Shown one piece after another: positions 1 through 8,422 of a DNA stretch of 64,000 nucleotides. Both the position numbers and the translations under genes were made by a program. Location: positions 6,282,284 through 6,346,283 of the forward strand of contig NZ_CP030118.1 of the NCBI RefSeq assembly GCF_006968745.1, read 5' to 3'. Source of the DNA: Brasilonema sennae CENA114 (GTDB lineage: Bacteria; Cyanobacteriota; Cyanobacteriia; Cyanobacteriales; Nostocaceae). The notes below the pieces were generated by a model. It saw nothing but the letters and a program-made list of their open reading frames with translations, ran no database searches and had not been told where the DNA came from. Each line of letters begins with the position of its first letter. Within the stretch, counting starts at the first letter, position 1.

Positions 1-623
1 TAACCTCTATCAAGAGTGAGTCCCAGCAGATGTGGCAGATTGTCCACTCGTTGCAAAGTTTTTCCTACCTTGATAAATCTGAGAAAAAAGCAGCTGACAT
101 CCATGACAATATTGATAGTGCTCTGCTTGTTTTAGAAAGTCGTCTGAAACCTTACATACACAGTCAAAGTATTACTCTGGTTCAGAAATATGGAAAACTT
201 ACTTTGGTGGAGTGCTATGTTGAGCCACTTAAACAGGTTTTCATAAACATCCTCACTAATGCAATCGATGCTCTTGAGGAGAAAATGAAAAATAGCAAGT
301 CAACTGTTGAGACAAAACAAAAGCAGAACCCTCAAGATCAATACCCAAGCTTGGTGATCCGAATCGAAACCCAGATGTCAGATTCTCTTACTGATGTAGT
401 CATTCGCATTGCAGACAACGGATCTGGTATGACAGAGGAAGTCAAGCAGCAAATATTCCAGCCCTTCTTCAGCACTAAATCTATCAGTAAAAAAGTTGGA
501 TTGGGACTGTTTATTAGCTACCAAATTGTTGTTGAAAAACACGGTGGTCAGTTGGACTGTATCTCTACTCTTGGAGAAGGGACTGAGCTCATCATTAAAA
601 TTCCACTTTCTGCACAGGGTTGA
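1..623 (+). CDS. Sensor histidine kinase, C-terminal part (5' end outside window)
   Basis: This is the catalytic end of a two-component sensor kinase, which autophosphorylates on a histidine and passes the phosphate to a response regulator. The frame is open from base 3, so the gene starts upstream of the window and the ATG at 30 is internal. The HATPase_c boxes are clear: N-box NILTNAIDAL, G1 box DNGSGM, F-box IFQPFFSTK and G2 box GLGLFIS. The phospho-accepting His box is not in the visible part, and any sensory domains (PAS, GAF or response-regulator domains are common in this cyanobacterial class) also lie upstream. No partner regulator is adjacent within the window. The kinase assignment is secure; the signal sensed is unknown. 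Confidence 0.9.
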   Translation, partial: TSIKSESQQMWQIVHSLQSFSYLDKSEKKAADIHDNIDSALLVLESRLKPYIHSQSITLVQKYGKLTLVECYVEPLKQVFINILTNAIDALEEKMKNSKSTVETKQKQNPQDQYPSLVIRIETQMSDSLTDVVIRIADNGSGMTEEVKQQIFQPFFSTKSISKKVGLGLFISYQIVVEKHGGQLDCISTLGEGTELIIKIPLSAQG

Positions 624-626
624 AAC

Positions 627-736
627 AGTTATCAGTTATGAGTTATCAGTTATCAGGTAGGAAACAGACTCGTCCACCCGTTGTTCACTGCGATGCACTG
701 AGCTTGTCGAAGTGTTCACTGTTCACTGTTCACTGT
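627..736. repeat. STRR-type heptamer repeats running into the mnmA 3' end
   Basis: Degenerate GTTATCA-type repeats lie at about 627-660. GTTCACT occurs three times in a row at 714-734. The second array overlaps the stop codon of mnmA at 716-718, so the repeat encodes the last residues of that protein. Arrays of this kind are the short tandemly repeated repetitive sequences known from heterocystous cyanobacteria. Confidence 0.8.
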
Positions 737-1783
737 TTGCTCAATTATCCCACCACCTAACACCTTCTCCCCTTCGTACCACACAGCAGCTTGTCCGGGA
801 GTAATGCTGAATTGAGGTTCATCAAACACTAAGCGAACACGAGAGTTTTCTAACGGAATAACTGTGACTGGTACAGGAGTGGAACGATAGCGAATTTGAA
901 CTTCCGCCCGAATGGGAGTTGATGGTTCAGCAATGGATACCCAATTAACCCTTTCTACAGTACATTCTGGTTCGGTTACTTTGGTGCGATCGCCCACAAT
1001 CACCCTGTTATTCACTGCATCCAATGCAATCACATACAGTGGTTCAGCTGCGGCAATACCTATACCTTTACGTTGCCCAATTGTGTAATGATGGACACCA
1101 TCATGCTCACCCAGAATCTTGCCTGAAGTATCAACAATATCTCCTTTTTTCGGCGCAAGATATTTATCCAGAAACGCTCGCATTGAGCCGTTACTTTCCA
1201 CCAAGCATAAGTCTTGGCTTTCTGGCTTATCTGCTGTTTTCAACTTGTATTTATCTGCAAGCTGACGAGTTTCGCTTTTTTGTAACTCTCCTAGTGGAAA
1301 TACGCTTCCTGCTAGTAGTTCTTGCGACAAATCATAGAGAAAGTAGGACTGGTCTTTGTTGCGATCAAAAGCACGCAGCAATTGGTAGCGTCCAGTAGCG
1401 GGGTCATGTTGAATGCGGGCATAATGACCAGTGGCAATGCGATCGCACTCCAAATTTTCCCGCGCGTATTGCAACATCGGACCAAATTTTACAGTTTTAT
1501 TACATTGTGAACAAGGCAAAGGAGTGATCCCAGTACTGTAACCATCTACCAGGTAATCAATGATATTAGTTTGAAAGACATCCCGAATATCAACAATATG
1601 ATGGGGAATACCTAGCTGTTCACAGATATAAGCTGCATCAATCATACCTTCAGAGCAACACTGACCTTTCCCTTTCATCAACCAAAGGGTTAAGCCAATC
1701 ACTTCATAGCCTTGATGGTGCAAAATGGCTGCTGCGGCAGAACTGTCAACGCCTCCAGAAAGACCAACTACAATTTTGTTCAT
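716..1783 (-). CDS. mnmA: tRNA-specific 2-thiouridylase MnmA (TrmU)
   Basis: MnmA makes the 2-thio group of s2U34 in the anticodon wobble position of tRNA-Lys, -Glu and -Gln. It adenylates the uridine and takes sulfur from a persulfide relay in the cytoplasm. The ATP pyrophosphatase P-loop SGGVDSS sits at residues 9-15. The catalytic cysteines are likely those in PCSQCNKTVKF (about residue 93) and SQDLCLV (about residue 192), the usual MnmA pair. ATGHYARI and YFLYDLSQ are further family motifs, and the C-terminal beta-barrel domain is complete. The length of 355 residues is normal. The last codons (TVNSEQ and stop) are encoded by a GTTCACT repeat array, so the extreme C-terminus is not ancestral. 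The gene appears monocistronic. Confidence 0.96.
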   Translation of the reverse strand: MNKIVVGLSGGVDSSAAAAILHHQGYEVIGLTLWLMKGKGQCCSEGMIDAAYICEQLGIPHHIVDIRDVFQTNIIDYLVDGYSTGITPLPCSQCNKTVKFGPMLQYARENLECDRIATGHYARIQHDPATGRYQLLRAFDRNKDQSYFLYDLSQELLAGSVFPLGELQKSETRQLADKYKLKTADKPESQDLCLVESNGSMRAFLDKYLAPKKGDIVDTSGKILGEHDGVHHYTIGQRKGIGIAAAEPLYVIALDAVNNRVIVGDRTKVTEPECTVERVNWVSIAEPSTPIRAEVQIRYRSTPVPVTVIPLENSRVRLVFDEPQFSITPGQAAVWYEGEKVLGGGIIEQTVNSEQ

Positions 1784-1915
1784 AAAATAGTTCGCTTATT
1801 GTATAAAATAACTACATAAATCAGGGTGTTCTAGATTTTGGATTAAATCACTCGGTCATTTTTTAGTCAAGAAAATCATTAAAAATTTTGCTACTAATTT
1901 GTTGCTAATAATAAT

Positions 1916-2785
1916 ATGGTCAGTGCAATACCGAATCAGATTATGGCATTTATTAAATTGAGCCAACCATCTTTGATTTTGCGTTTGCTCTTAGGAGGAT
2001 GGTTAGTTTTTTTATCTCAATCTAACCTAGCATATGCCCAAGTCAATCCTAGCGAAGTTTTCATCGCACAGCGATCAGTGTATGATGGTGTTCCGCCTGC
2101 ACCTTCAAACGAACTACCAGCAGTACCGTTCGGTTCACAAGGTTATACAGTTCCTGAGGTGAATACATCGCCCCAACGTTCTGTTGAATTTGAAGCACCT
2201 TCTTATGGATCTAACCGTGCTTCTGTTCCCTACAAGGTGTATATTAGTGAAAATGATTATGGACTCCGGCGAGGAACACGTCTGATTCCAAGAAATGCTT
2301 TTAGACAGCGGTTTGGAAGACGTTCCGTCATTCAAGTAGGTGCTTTCAGGACAAGAGAAGGAGCGAGAAGCCTAGCCAGACAACTGGAATCTGACGGCGT
2401 ATATTCTGCAAGAGTTGTTTCTAGCAATCAAGTTGTCTATAACGAACAGAACGGACGGAATGAACCCGACGTTCCCTATAATTCTGGCAGAGGCGATTAT
2501 AGAGATGATTATGGTAGAGGTGACTCTGGTAGACGATCTAGTTACTACTATGTCGTTTTTCCTGCAAACTCGAAAGAGTTACCCTACTATAGAAACGAGA
2601 TTAGAAGCTACCTAGGACGAAATGTTTACCCAGGTTCAAATGTATACGTCATCCCCAGACTTGAACCGCGAGGACCACATATAGCAATTGGACCTTTTGT
2701 CAAGCGTTGGGAGGCAGAAGAATGGAATAGCTATCTGCGCAAGGATTCAAGATTTGGTAATGCTAGGGTTTACTACGGTAGATGA
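1916..2785 (+). CDS. Secreted SPOR-domain-like protein
   Basis: This is a hypothetical exported protein of up to 289 residues. A hydrophobic stretch near residues 23-40 (LLLGGWLVFL) followed by LAYAQ looks like a signal peptide, so the protein is probably periplasmic. Residues about 139-170 (VIQVGAFRTREGARSLARQL) match the start of a SPOR repeat, a fold that binds denuded septal peptidoglycan. A second half (IAIGPFVKRWEAEEWNSYL) looks like another SPOR-like strand-helix unit. A Gly/Arg/Asp/Tyr-rich linker separates them. The start at 1916 has no clear ribosome binding site, and the ATG at 1943 is an alternative. A role in the cell envelope or division is inferred from the SPOR-like motif only. 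Confidence 0.7.
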   Translation: MVSAIPNQIMAFIKLSQPSLILRLLLGGWLVFLSQSNLAYAQVNPSEVFIAQRSVYDGVPPAPSNELPAVPFGSQGYTVPEVNTSPQRSVEFEAPSYGSNRASVPYKVYISENDYGLRRGTRLIPRNAFRQRFGRRSVIQVGAFRTREGARSLARQLESDGVYSARVVSSNQVVYNEQNGRNEPDVPYNSGRGDYRDDYGRGDSGRRSSYYYVVFPANSKELPYYRNEIRSYLGRNVYPGSNVYVIPRLEPRGPHIAIGPFVKRWEAEEWNSYLRKDSRFGNARVYYGR

Positions 2786-2820
2786 GCATTGTAGTTTAGA
2801 AGATGTTTCTTGTTCCTTCC

Positions 2821-3655
2821 TGTACATACCGAATCGCTCAAAACCTCACCCTCGCTTTTCGCTACGCAAAAATCTTTCCCTCTGCGAACTCGCGGAGAGG
2901 GATGCCCGACAGGGCAGGGTGAGGTTCCAAGATTTTGGCTAATTCGAGCACTTATCTGTACACAGTAGCATTAGGACTTATATCATCTACCGTGTACATA
3001 CCGAATCGCTCAAAACCTCACCCTCGCTTTTCGCTACGCAAAAATCTTTCCCTCTGCGAACTCGCGGAGAGGGATGCCCGACAGGGCAGGGTGAGGTTCC
3101 AAGATTTTGGCTAATTCGAGCACTTATCTGTACACAGTAGCATTAGGACTTATATCATCTACCGTGTACATACCGAATCGCTCAAAACCTCACCCTCGCT
3201 TTTCGCTACGCAAAAATCTTTCCCTCTGCGAACTCGCGGAGAGGGATGCCCGACAGGGCAGGGTGAGGTTCCAAGATTTTGGCTAATTCGAGCACTTATC
3301 TGTACACAGTAGCATTAGGACTTATATCATCTACCGTGTACATACCGAATCGCTCAAAACCTCACCCTCGCTTTTCGCTACGCAAAAATCTTTCCCTCTG
3401 CGAACTCGCGGAGAGGGATGCCCGACAGGGCAGGGTGAGGTTCCAAGATTTTGGCTAATTCGAGCACTTATCTGTACACAGTAGCATTAGGACTTATATC
3501 ATCTACCGTGTACATACCGAATCGCTCAAAACCTCACCCTCGCTTTTCGCTAAGCAAAAATCTTTCCCTCTCCTTAGCAAGGAGAGGGATGCCCGACAGG
3601 GCAGGGTGAGGTTCCAAGATTTTGGGTAATTCGAGCACTTGTCTGTACACAGTAG
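2821..3655. repeat. Five-copy 172-bp tandem repeat
   Basis: Units start at 2821, 2993, 3165, 3337 and 3509, each exactly 172 bp apart. The first four are near-identical and the last is diverged and shortened. Each unit holds nested inverted repeats: ACCTCACCCT pairs with AGGGTGAGGT, and inside them CCCTCT pairs with AGAGGG. Each unit also carries a TGTACA-containing edge. Single copies of the inner palindrome occur elsewhere in the window (14542, 31025, 55229). The small open frames in it are repeat artefacts. No gene is seen in 2786-3884. Confidence 0.95.
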
Positions 3656-3884
3656 GATATAATCATTGGAAGGCAGAGCCTCCCTCAAGGCATTCCCATG
3701 CAGAGCATAGGAACGAGAAAAACGAGAAAAGTCAAGCTTGTGTGTGATCCAGTTTTCAAGTATTATAATAAGGAGAGCAGAACAAATCTCAACTCAAAAA
3801 CCCAAAATAAATTAGATCGCTCCGCTTCGCTAACAAAGAGAAAAGAAAAAAAGGGCAAAGGGCAGAGGGAAAAAGTTCAAAGGG

Positions 3885-6800
3885 CTACTGAGTCCTCGCC
3901 GCCGCACCACCACAGACGACGCGAAAACCGATGTCGTTGCCGTCGTAGGCGGGGTTGTAGTAGTTGCGATAAGCAGAACGGCAATAGTCAGGATAGATGA
4001 TCCACGAACCACCGCGCAGCAGCGAACGATTATCATTGTCACTAAAGTCTGCTTCCTGTTTTTGACCTCTGATATTTTTCCAGATTTTACCAATTCTTGA
4101 GCCTATATCAGTATCAGCTTTTTGTTTTTTGGAATTCTCATTTTCATGCCAAGCACTTCCATCTGTTGGCGCTTCCTGGTAATTTTCATGCCAAGAGTCT
4201 TCACACCATTCCCACACATTTCCATGCATATCGTATAAACCAAAGGCGTTAGGGGAGAAAGTTCCTACAGATGTAGTTTTTTCTCGATACTCACCTTTTG
4301 GTTCGTCAGCAAACGTTTCGTTGGCACGGTAATTTGCTAACTTATCTGTCAGAGTTTCACCAAAATGAAATGGTGTTGTGGTTCTAGCACGACAGGCGTA
4401 TTCCCACTCCGCTTCGCTCGGAAGTCGATAATCTTTTCCTGTCTTTTTAGAAAATCTAGCACAAAACTCTACTACATCATACCAGGAAACGCATTCCACA
4501 GGAAAGTCATCACCTTTAAAACCAGATGGATCTGGCTTTAACTCTCGGTTTACTTGGGGTAATGCGGCTACGACTCGCCATTGTGCTTGCGTGATGGGAT
4601 ATTTACCGATGAAGAAAGGTTGAACAGTGACTTCATGCTGAGGTTTTTCGCTTTCATATCCTTCTCCTTCTGGCGAAGCCATCATAAATTTACCACCGGG
4701 GATAGCCACCATTTCTAGGGTGATATTATCTTCTAAATTTTCAAGGTAATAAGTAGCTTGGCGTTTTTCTCGTTTAATTTCCAGTCCTTGAGCATTTACT
4801 GTGATAACATCAAACTCAAAAGTTGGGATTTGAGGTGAGAAGGAACTCAGGTGACAAGTCTCGATTCGAGACAAGAAACTTCTAATTTTTCCTCTCCTAT
4901 ACCCAGGTACATCTAGAAGAAATAAGTTAACCCAAGTCGGTAAGTGTCCGATGGCAGCATCAACAGAAAAAGTAAAGTCTGTGTAGTCAATCCATTCACT
5001 GTTTCTACGCCATCCGATACGTTCTCCAAAATCTTGCCAAGTTTGCCAATCGTACTCAATAGTACCACCAAGACTTTGATAAATCTGCTTCTGAACGCCG
5101 AAGCCGAAACGTCCCTTGCTGTAATTTTCCCAGAGTTGGTTAACAGTCTTTAAGTCTTCACAAGAAAATCCATCTATATCTTTGACTTCTAAAACGCCTT
5201 TCTTTTGTTGTCTGGCTGCTTGAAGGATCACTCTGACTGTTTCTTCATCAGCTTGTTTCCATTTTCCTGCTGCGAGTAAGTTACGCAAATGGGTGTAGTC
5301 AATCCCCACAGCAGAACGTAGTTCAATCTCTACTTGAGAAGACTTTTCTATCTCTTCTGCAAAACGCTTATAATCTCCACCCAACTGTTTCAAAACCTTA
5401 ACCGCCATCACAGCAAAAGGCTTGACTTGTTCATCATCCCTCTCACCCGGCGCTTTCAAAACAGCGACAAATTCTTCTAAAGACTTCCCTAATAATCCTG
5501 CAACATATTTAGAAACAGCATCTAAGACATCAGCCGAATCTCTGACAGGTGAATCTTCCAACAAGATACCCCGAATCTCATCATCCATAAAGTCATACTG
5601 CACCGTATCAGGATTGGTATCTGTCTCAATCGGCGTTAAAGGTTTTAACAAACCTCCCAAAAAAACTTCTGCAACATGAACTTGGCGAGACTTGGGTAAC
5701 ATGGTTTCTTGAATGAGTCGCACCACAGGTAAACTCATCACTGGTGCAGCGGCTAATAACCCTGCTAATTTCCGCGCCATTGGTGAAGCTGTCATGCGAA
5801 AGCGATACACTCGCTCTTGTGAACTTAATTGATTTTGGGTTGTTTGTGGTTGTTTGGTGGGATGAACTTTTTTTTGGGAAGTGACTTGCGAAGTTACTTG
5901 GGAGGGGAAAACAAACCCAGAAGCTTCCGCATCACTTTTTCCTGCTACCATTTGACTCCAAGCCAAAGTCACCTCTGGTTCTAAAGTCAAAACTGGGAGT
6001 TTGATTTCGCCTTCTATATTATTGATATCCTTCCACAACAAAAGCTCTTTGATGAATAAGTTTTGGTTCGCGACTCCAGGCGTCAAACTTCCCAAGCGTA
6101 CCGAAGCACCACTACCCAAACCAGTTCTTAACCACAACGAATCGGGTAACATCTGGATCAGCGCCACTGGTTGAGTATTCGTCCAAACTTTTATCGCCTC
6201 ATTCACAACAGTACCATCACGCCAAATAGCTGCGACGCAATCACTCACCACTAAAACCAAACGGCGACTGCTTGGATCAATCAATTCGCGGGGACTCGCA
6301 AGGCGTTGCTGGTTTGCTGCTTTTCCAATTCCCGGACGAATATAGATTTCTCCATCTTCATCACTGACTAATCCCCAAGTGCGTACATCCCGAAAAACAC
6401 AATAATGTTCCAGTAGTCGTTTGAGTTCCCAAATCGTGTGTCGCCAAATCAGCATTGATTTGCTTTCATCAACAACCAAAGCCACATCTAACCAAGGTTC
6501 TGGTTCAGATTTCAGCACGGGAATACAAATTCCCTCAGCAGCAAAACGCTCAACTGTACTCTTCTCATCTAATACCGTTTTTCTTCCAGAATCAACCCGA
6601 CGCATTAAAGGTTTTAGCGCCTGCGCCAATGTTAAGGGTTCTCGCAGCGAAGGCGCATCCGGTATACGCAAGGGAAGCGCTTTACTTTCAGAGGAAGTTT
6701 GAGATTTATTGGACTGAGTTTCTGGATAAATTGCTGCTGTCGGGGAAGGAATTTGGGGAGGTTCAGAAATGTTGCTGTTTGCAGGGGTAGGATTTGATGG

Positions 6801-6965
6801 TTTTGATGCGGTTGCTTGTTGTGATTGTTGTGAAGTCGTATGAGTTTTTCTCTCGCCATTTTCCTGACGTTGAAGAGTCAGCCAGAGAATATCGGCGATT
6901 TCTTCCCCGGTTAATCCTAAATCTTTTCCTAAAGCTGCAATCAGTTGATTAAATTTATTAGACAT
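3885..6965 (-). CDS. vWA-like (SAV_2336-type) protein with C-terminal FGE-sulfatase domain
   Basis: This is the vWA component of a vWA-MoxR-VMAP type conflict system. Residues 1-40 form a short helical N-terminus, followed by a Ser/Thr/Gln/Pro-rich linker to about 95. Residues about 150-320 look like a vWA fold, with a MIDAS-like DESKS at 166-170 and LVLVVSDCVAAIW near 236; this resembles the SAV_2336 N-terminal family. A long helical middle follows. Residues about 750-1020 are a formylglycine-generating-enzyme-like domain (VAIPGGKFMM, RLPSEAEWEYACRA, NVWEWCEDSW, LRGGSW, IGFRVVCGG). These domains have a C-type lectin fold and usually act in binding here, not as sulfatase maturases. A charged 40-residue insert precedes LLRGGSW. 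The last 120 bp are unusually GC-rich and look like a DGR variable region. An IS element separates the gene from its operon partners. Confidence 0.85.
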   Translation of the reverse strand: MSNKFNQLIAALGKDLGLTGEEIADILWLTLQRQENGERKTHTTSQQSQQATASKPSNPTPANSNISEPPQIPSPTAAIYPETQSNKSQTSSESKALPLRIPDAPSLREPLTLAQALKPLMRRVDSGRKTVLDEKSTVERFAAEGICIPVLKSEPEPWLDVALVVDESKSMLIWRHTIWELKRLLEHYCVFRDVRTWGLVSDEDGEIYIRPGIGKAANQQRLASPRELIDPSSRRLVLVVSDCVAAIWRDGTVVNEAIKVWTNTQPVALIQMLPDSLWLRTGLGSGASVRLGSLTPGVANQNLFIKELLLWKDINNIEGEIKLPVLTLEPEVTLAWSQMVAGKSDAEASGFVFPSQVTSQVTSQKKVHPTKQPQTTQNQLSSQERVYRFRMTASPMARKLAGLLAAAPVMSLPVVRLIQETMLPKSRQVHVAEVFLGGLLKPLTPIETDTNPDTVQYDFMDDEIRGILLEDSPVRDSADVLDAVSKYVAGLLGKSLEEFVAVLKAPGERDDEQVKPFAVMAVKVLKQLGGDYKRFAEEIEKSSQVEIELRSAVGIDYTHLRNLLAAGKWKQADEETVRVILQAARQQKKGVLEVKDIDGFSCEDLKTVNQLWENYSKGRFGFGVQKQIYQSLGGTIEYDWQTWQDFGERIGWRRNSEWIDYTDFTFSVDAAIGHLPTWVNLFLLDVPGYRRGKIRSFLSRIETCHLSSFSPQIPTFEFDVITVNAQGLEIKREKRQATYYLENLEDNITLEMVAIPGGKFMMASPEGEGYESEKPQHEVTVQPFFIGKYPITQAQWRVVAALPQVNRELKPDPSGFKGDDFPVECVSWYDVVEFCARFSKKTGKDYRLPSEAEWEYACRARTTTPFHFGETLTDKLANYRANETFADEPKGEYREKTTSVGTFSPNAFGLYDMHGNVWEWCEDSWHENYQEAPTDGSAWHENENSKKQKADTDIGSRIGKIWKNIRGQKQEADFSDNDNRSLLRGGSWIIYPDYCRSAYRNYYNPAYDGNDIGFRVVCGGAAARTQ
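3900..4020 (-). other. Candidate DGR variable region (VR) in the FGE domain
   Basis: On the minus strand, the codons between TGG (4002-4004) and the conserved GFRVV segment (variable tract 3930-4001) are ATC, GAC, AAC, TAC, GCC and GGC again and again. These are what AAC template codons give when their two adenines are substituted. The tract lies at the very 3' end of an FGE/C-type-lectin fold gene, the classic position of a VR in diversity-generating retroelements. It is clearly more GC-rich than the rest of the gene. No reverse transcriptase, Avd or template repeat was found in this window, so the donor would have to be elsewhere or lost. Confidence 0.65.
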
Positions 6966-7135
6966 CTCCGAAAAATGCCAATAGCACTCTATAACTGGCT
7001 TTCAAGAGGCGAACGCCAATTTCAAACATCAGTCGGCCTCCACGCAAAAATAATGTTTGAGACAGTTACTGTTGATAATAAGGTAGAAGTAAGTATTTTT
7101 ACACGCTAATTCTAACCTGGTAAAATCGTGCTATT

Positions 7136-7681
7136 TTATATTGGTAAAACCAATGCTCCTATTCGGAATCTTACAAGTCCACAAATAGTCATGACTATCT
7201 GTTCGTATTTATGTGGATTTAGTCGAAATCTTTCAGAGGCAACTCTAAATATCTTAATGAAACGAATTAAATGTTCAACAAAGATTCGTTCAGATGCCAA
7301 CTCTTTATTTTTTTCTTTCTGCTCTAGAGTTAATTCTTGTTTTTTCGCCTTTTTCGTGGGAGTCTTAATGAATGGTTCTCCTTCATAAGCTTTATCTCCC
7401 TTAAACTTTTGATTAGGGTCAAAGCCTTTGCGACTTTCACGAAATACATTTATATCACTTTTCGGCCCAGGTCTTCCCACAATTACATCAACAATATCTT
7501 TCCCATCTGGTAAAACAATAATTTGATTTTTAAATGTATGGCTTTTCTTTTTACCATAGTAATATCTTTTTTGTTCTTTATACTCTCCAGGTCGCTCTCT
7601 AGGCTGTTCACAACTATCTACTATCAGTTCATAATCGGTTAAAATTTCTTGAACTATCTTATAGTCACTCGTGTTTTTTTT
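7136..7681 (-). CDS. Transposase orfB, DDE catalytic part (IS5-like, DDE_Tnp_4)
   Basis: This is the catalytic half of the transposase. The frame has no early start codon: it is open from the A8 run at 7674-7681 down to the stop at 7136, so it is probably made as a frameshift fusion with the upstream frame. Typical family segments are visible: LIVDSCEQPRERPGEYK (first catalytic Asp), GRPGPKSDINVF, GDKAYEG (second Asp) and RIFVEHLIRFIKIF (Glu). The DDE triad is therefore intact. A poly-A slippery run (A AAA AAA) exactly where the frames meet fits a programmed -1 frameshift, as used by several IS5 subgroups. A degenerate indel is the alternative. Confidence 0.8.
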   Translation of the reverse strand, partial: KKNTSDYKIVQEILTDYELIVDSCEQPRERPGEYKEQKRYYYGKKKSHTFKNQIIVLPDGKDIVDVIVGRPGPKSDINVFRESRKGFDPNQKFKGDKAYEGEPFIKTPTKKAKKQELTLEQKEKNKELASERIFVEHLIRFIKIFRVASERFRLNPHKYEQIVMTICGLVRFRIGALVLPI

Positions 7682-8034
7682 ACCTGTTCAAGTAAGCTTG
7701 ATGGCAAGATTTCTTGTAGGAGTGGAAACCAATAGTTAAATGTATCATTTGCTGTTGATTCACTCACTCCAAACTGGATACCTAGCAATTGAAATGTTGT
7801 CAAATGTCGCAAATATATCAGGGTTAACAGAATTTGCTGTTCTGTGGATAGCTTTACCTTACGACCACCCCCTTTATTGATGATTCTAACTTTCTTTGCT
7901 TCGCTCTCCTGCTGCTTTTGGGTATGTAAGGCCATCGCCTGCTTCATTAGTTGCTCTAGCTGCTCGTATTTCAGACCAACCAATCGCTGTACTTCTTGAG
8001 GGTTGTGTTCAATGTAATCTAGTACGTAACTCAT
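7654..8034 (-). CDS. Transposase orfA, HTH part (IS5-like, HTH_Tnp_4)
   Basis: This 126-residue N-terminal part of the transposase carries the HTH_Tnp_4-type DNA-binding domain. Residues 60-105 contain VKLSTEQQILLTLIYLRHL and FGVSESTANDTFNYW, the helix-turn-helix that binds the element's ends. The frame ends at 7654 just after an A8 run shared with orfB, so a ribosome slipping back one base would continue into the DDE domain and give a protein of about 300 residues, a normal IS5 transposase length. Translation probably starts at 8034, about 40 bases inside the element's right end. Confidence 0.8.
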   Translation of the reverse strand: MSYVLDYIEHNPQEVQRLVGLKYEQLEQLMKQAMALHTQKQQESEAKKVRIINKGGGRKVKLSTEQQILLTLIYLRHLTTFQLLGIQFGVSESTANDTFNYWFPLLQEILPSSLLEQVKKTRVTIR

Positions 8035-8199
8035 CTTCTTGTGGTAAAAAGCTTATTTTATACTTTTTTACCAGAAAAAATTCTATTTTGGAGATATCTA
8101 TTGTTGGTTGCAGATGATTCATTAATCATACCGTTCGGGTAAGCTGTTGATACTCGACGACGAGTGTTTGATACTCGTGAACTCAGATCTTGCACCTCC

Positions 8200-8330
8200 G
8201 GCTGAGTACGCCCAGAACTTAAGTTCTGGGCTAATAAACCAAGTCCGTTAAAACGGACTAAAAAACTTACTCAGTCCGTTTTAACGGACTTGGACTTTGA
8301 GCCAAGAAATTTATTTCTTGACGGACGAAA
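8200..8330. repeat. Nested palindromic intergenic element
   Basis: Several palindromes are packed together. CCCAGAACTT/AAGTTCTGGG is at 8210-8229. AGTCCGTTAAAACGGACT (8241-8258) has its reverse complement at 8272-8289. CAAGAAAT/ATTTCTTG is at 8302-8319. A related, shorter copy lies at 12775-12855. There is no gene in 8075-8422; the rest is degenerate repeats such as GAGTGTTTGATACTC (8160 and 8366). Confidence 0.85.
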
Positions 8331-8379
8331 AGTATGATGCAAGATCCTCGCGAACGAGTGTTTGATACTCATCTTACTG

Positions 8380-8421
8380 TTCCCTGTTCCCTGTTCCCTG
8401 TTCCCTGTTCCCTGTTCCCTC
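8380..8421. repeat. STRR heptamer array (TTCCCTG x6)
   Basis: Six consecutive heptamers of TTCCCTG (the last one TTCCCTC) end one base before the stop codon of the MoxR gene. This is typical short tandemly repeated repetitive DNA of heterocystous cyanobacteria. Confidence 0.9.
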
Positions 8422-8422
8422 T

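Larger units (their letters stand above)
7117..8074 (-). mobile_element. IS5-like insertion sequence
   Basis: The two transposase frames (8034-7654 and 7681-7136) are bounded by a short inverted repeat. CTGGTAAAA lies at 7117-7125 and its complement TTTTACCAG at 8066-8074. About 958 bp is a normal size for an IS5-group element with split frames. No certain target-site duplication could be read, so the ends may be off by several bases. The element sits between the MoxR gene and the vWA/FGE gene, all in the same orientation. Confidence 0.7.

Noticed and set aside
2821..3655. CRISPR-like array
   Set aside because: The repeat unit is 172 bp with no unique spacers; copies abut directly.
3698..4000. 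100-residue plus-strand frame
   Set aside because: It is antisense to the FGE domain and its Arg/Cys-rich product reflects the GC-rich variable region.
3885..6965. True sulfatase-maturing formylglycine enzyme
   Set aside because: The FGE domain is fused to a vWA-like region, sits next to MoxR and VMAP genes, and no sulfatase is nearby; a binding role is more likely.
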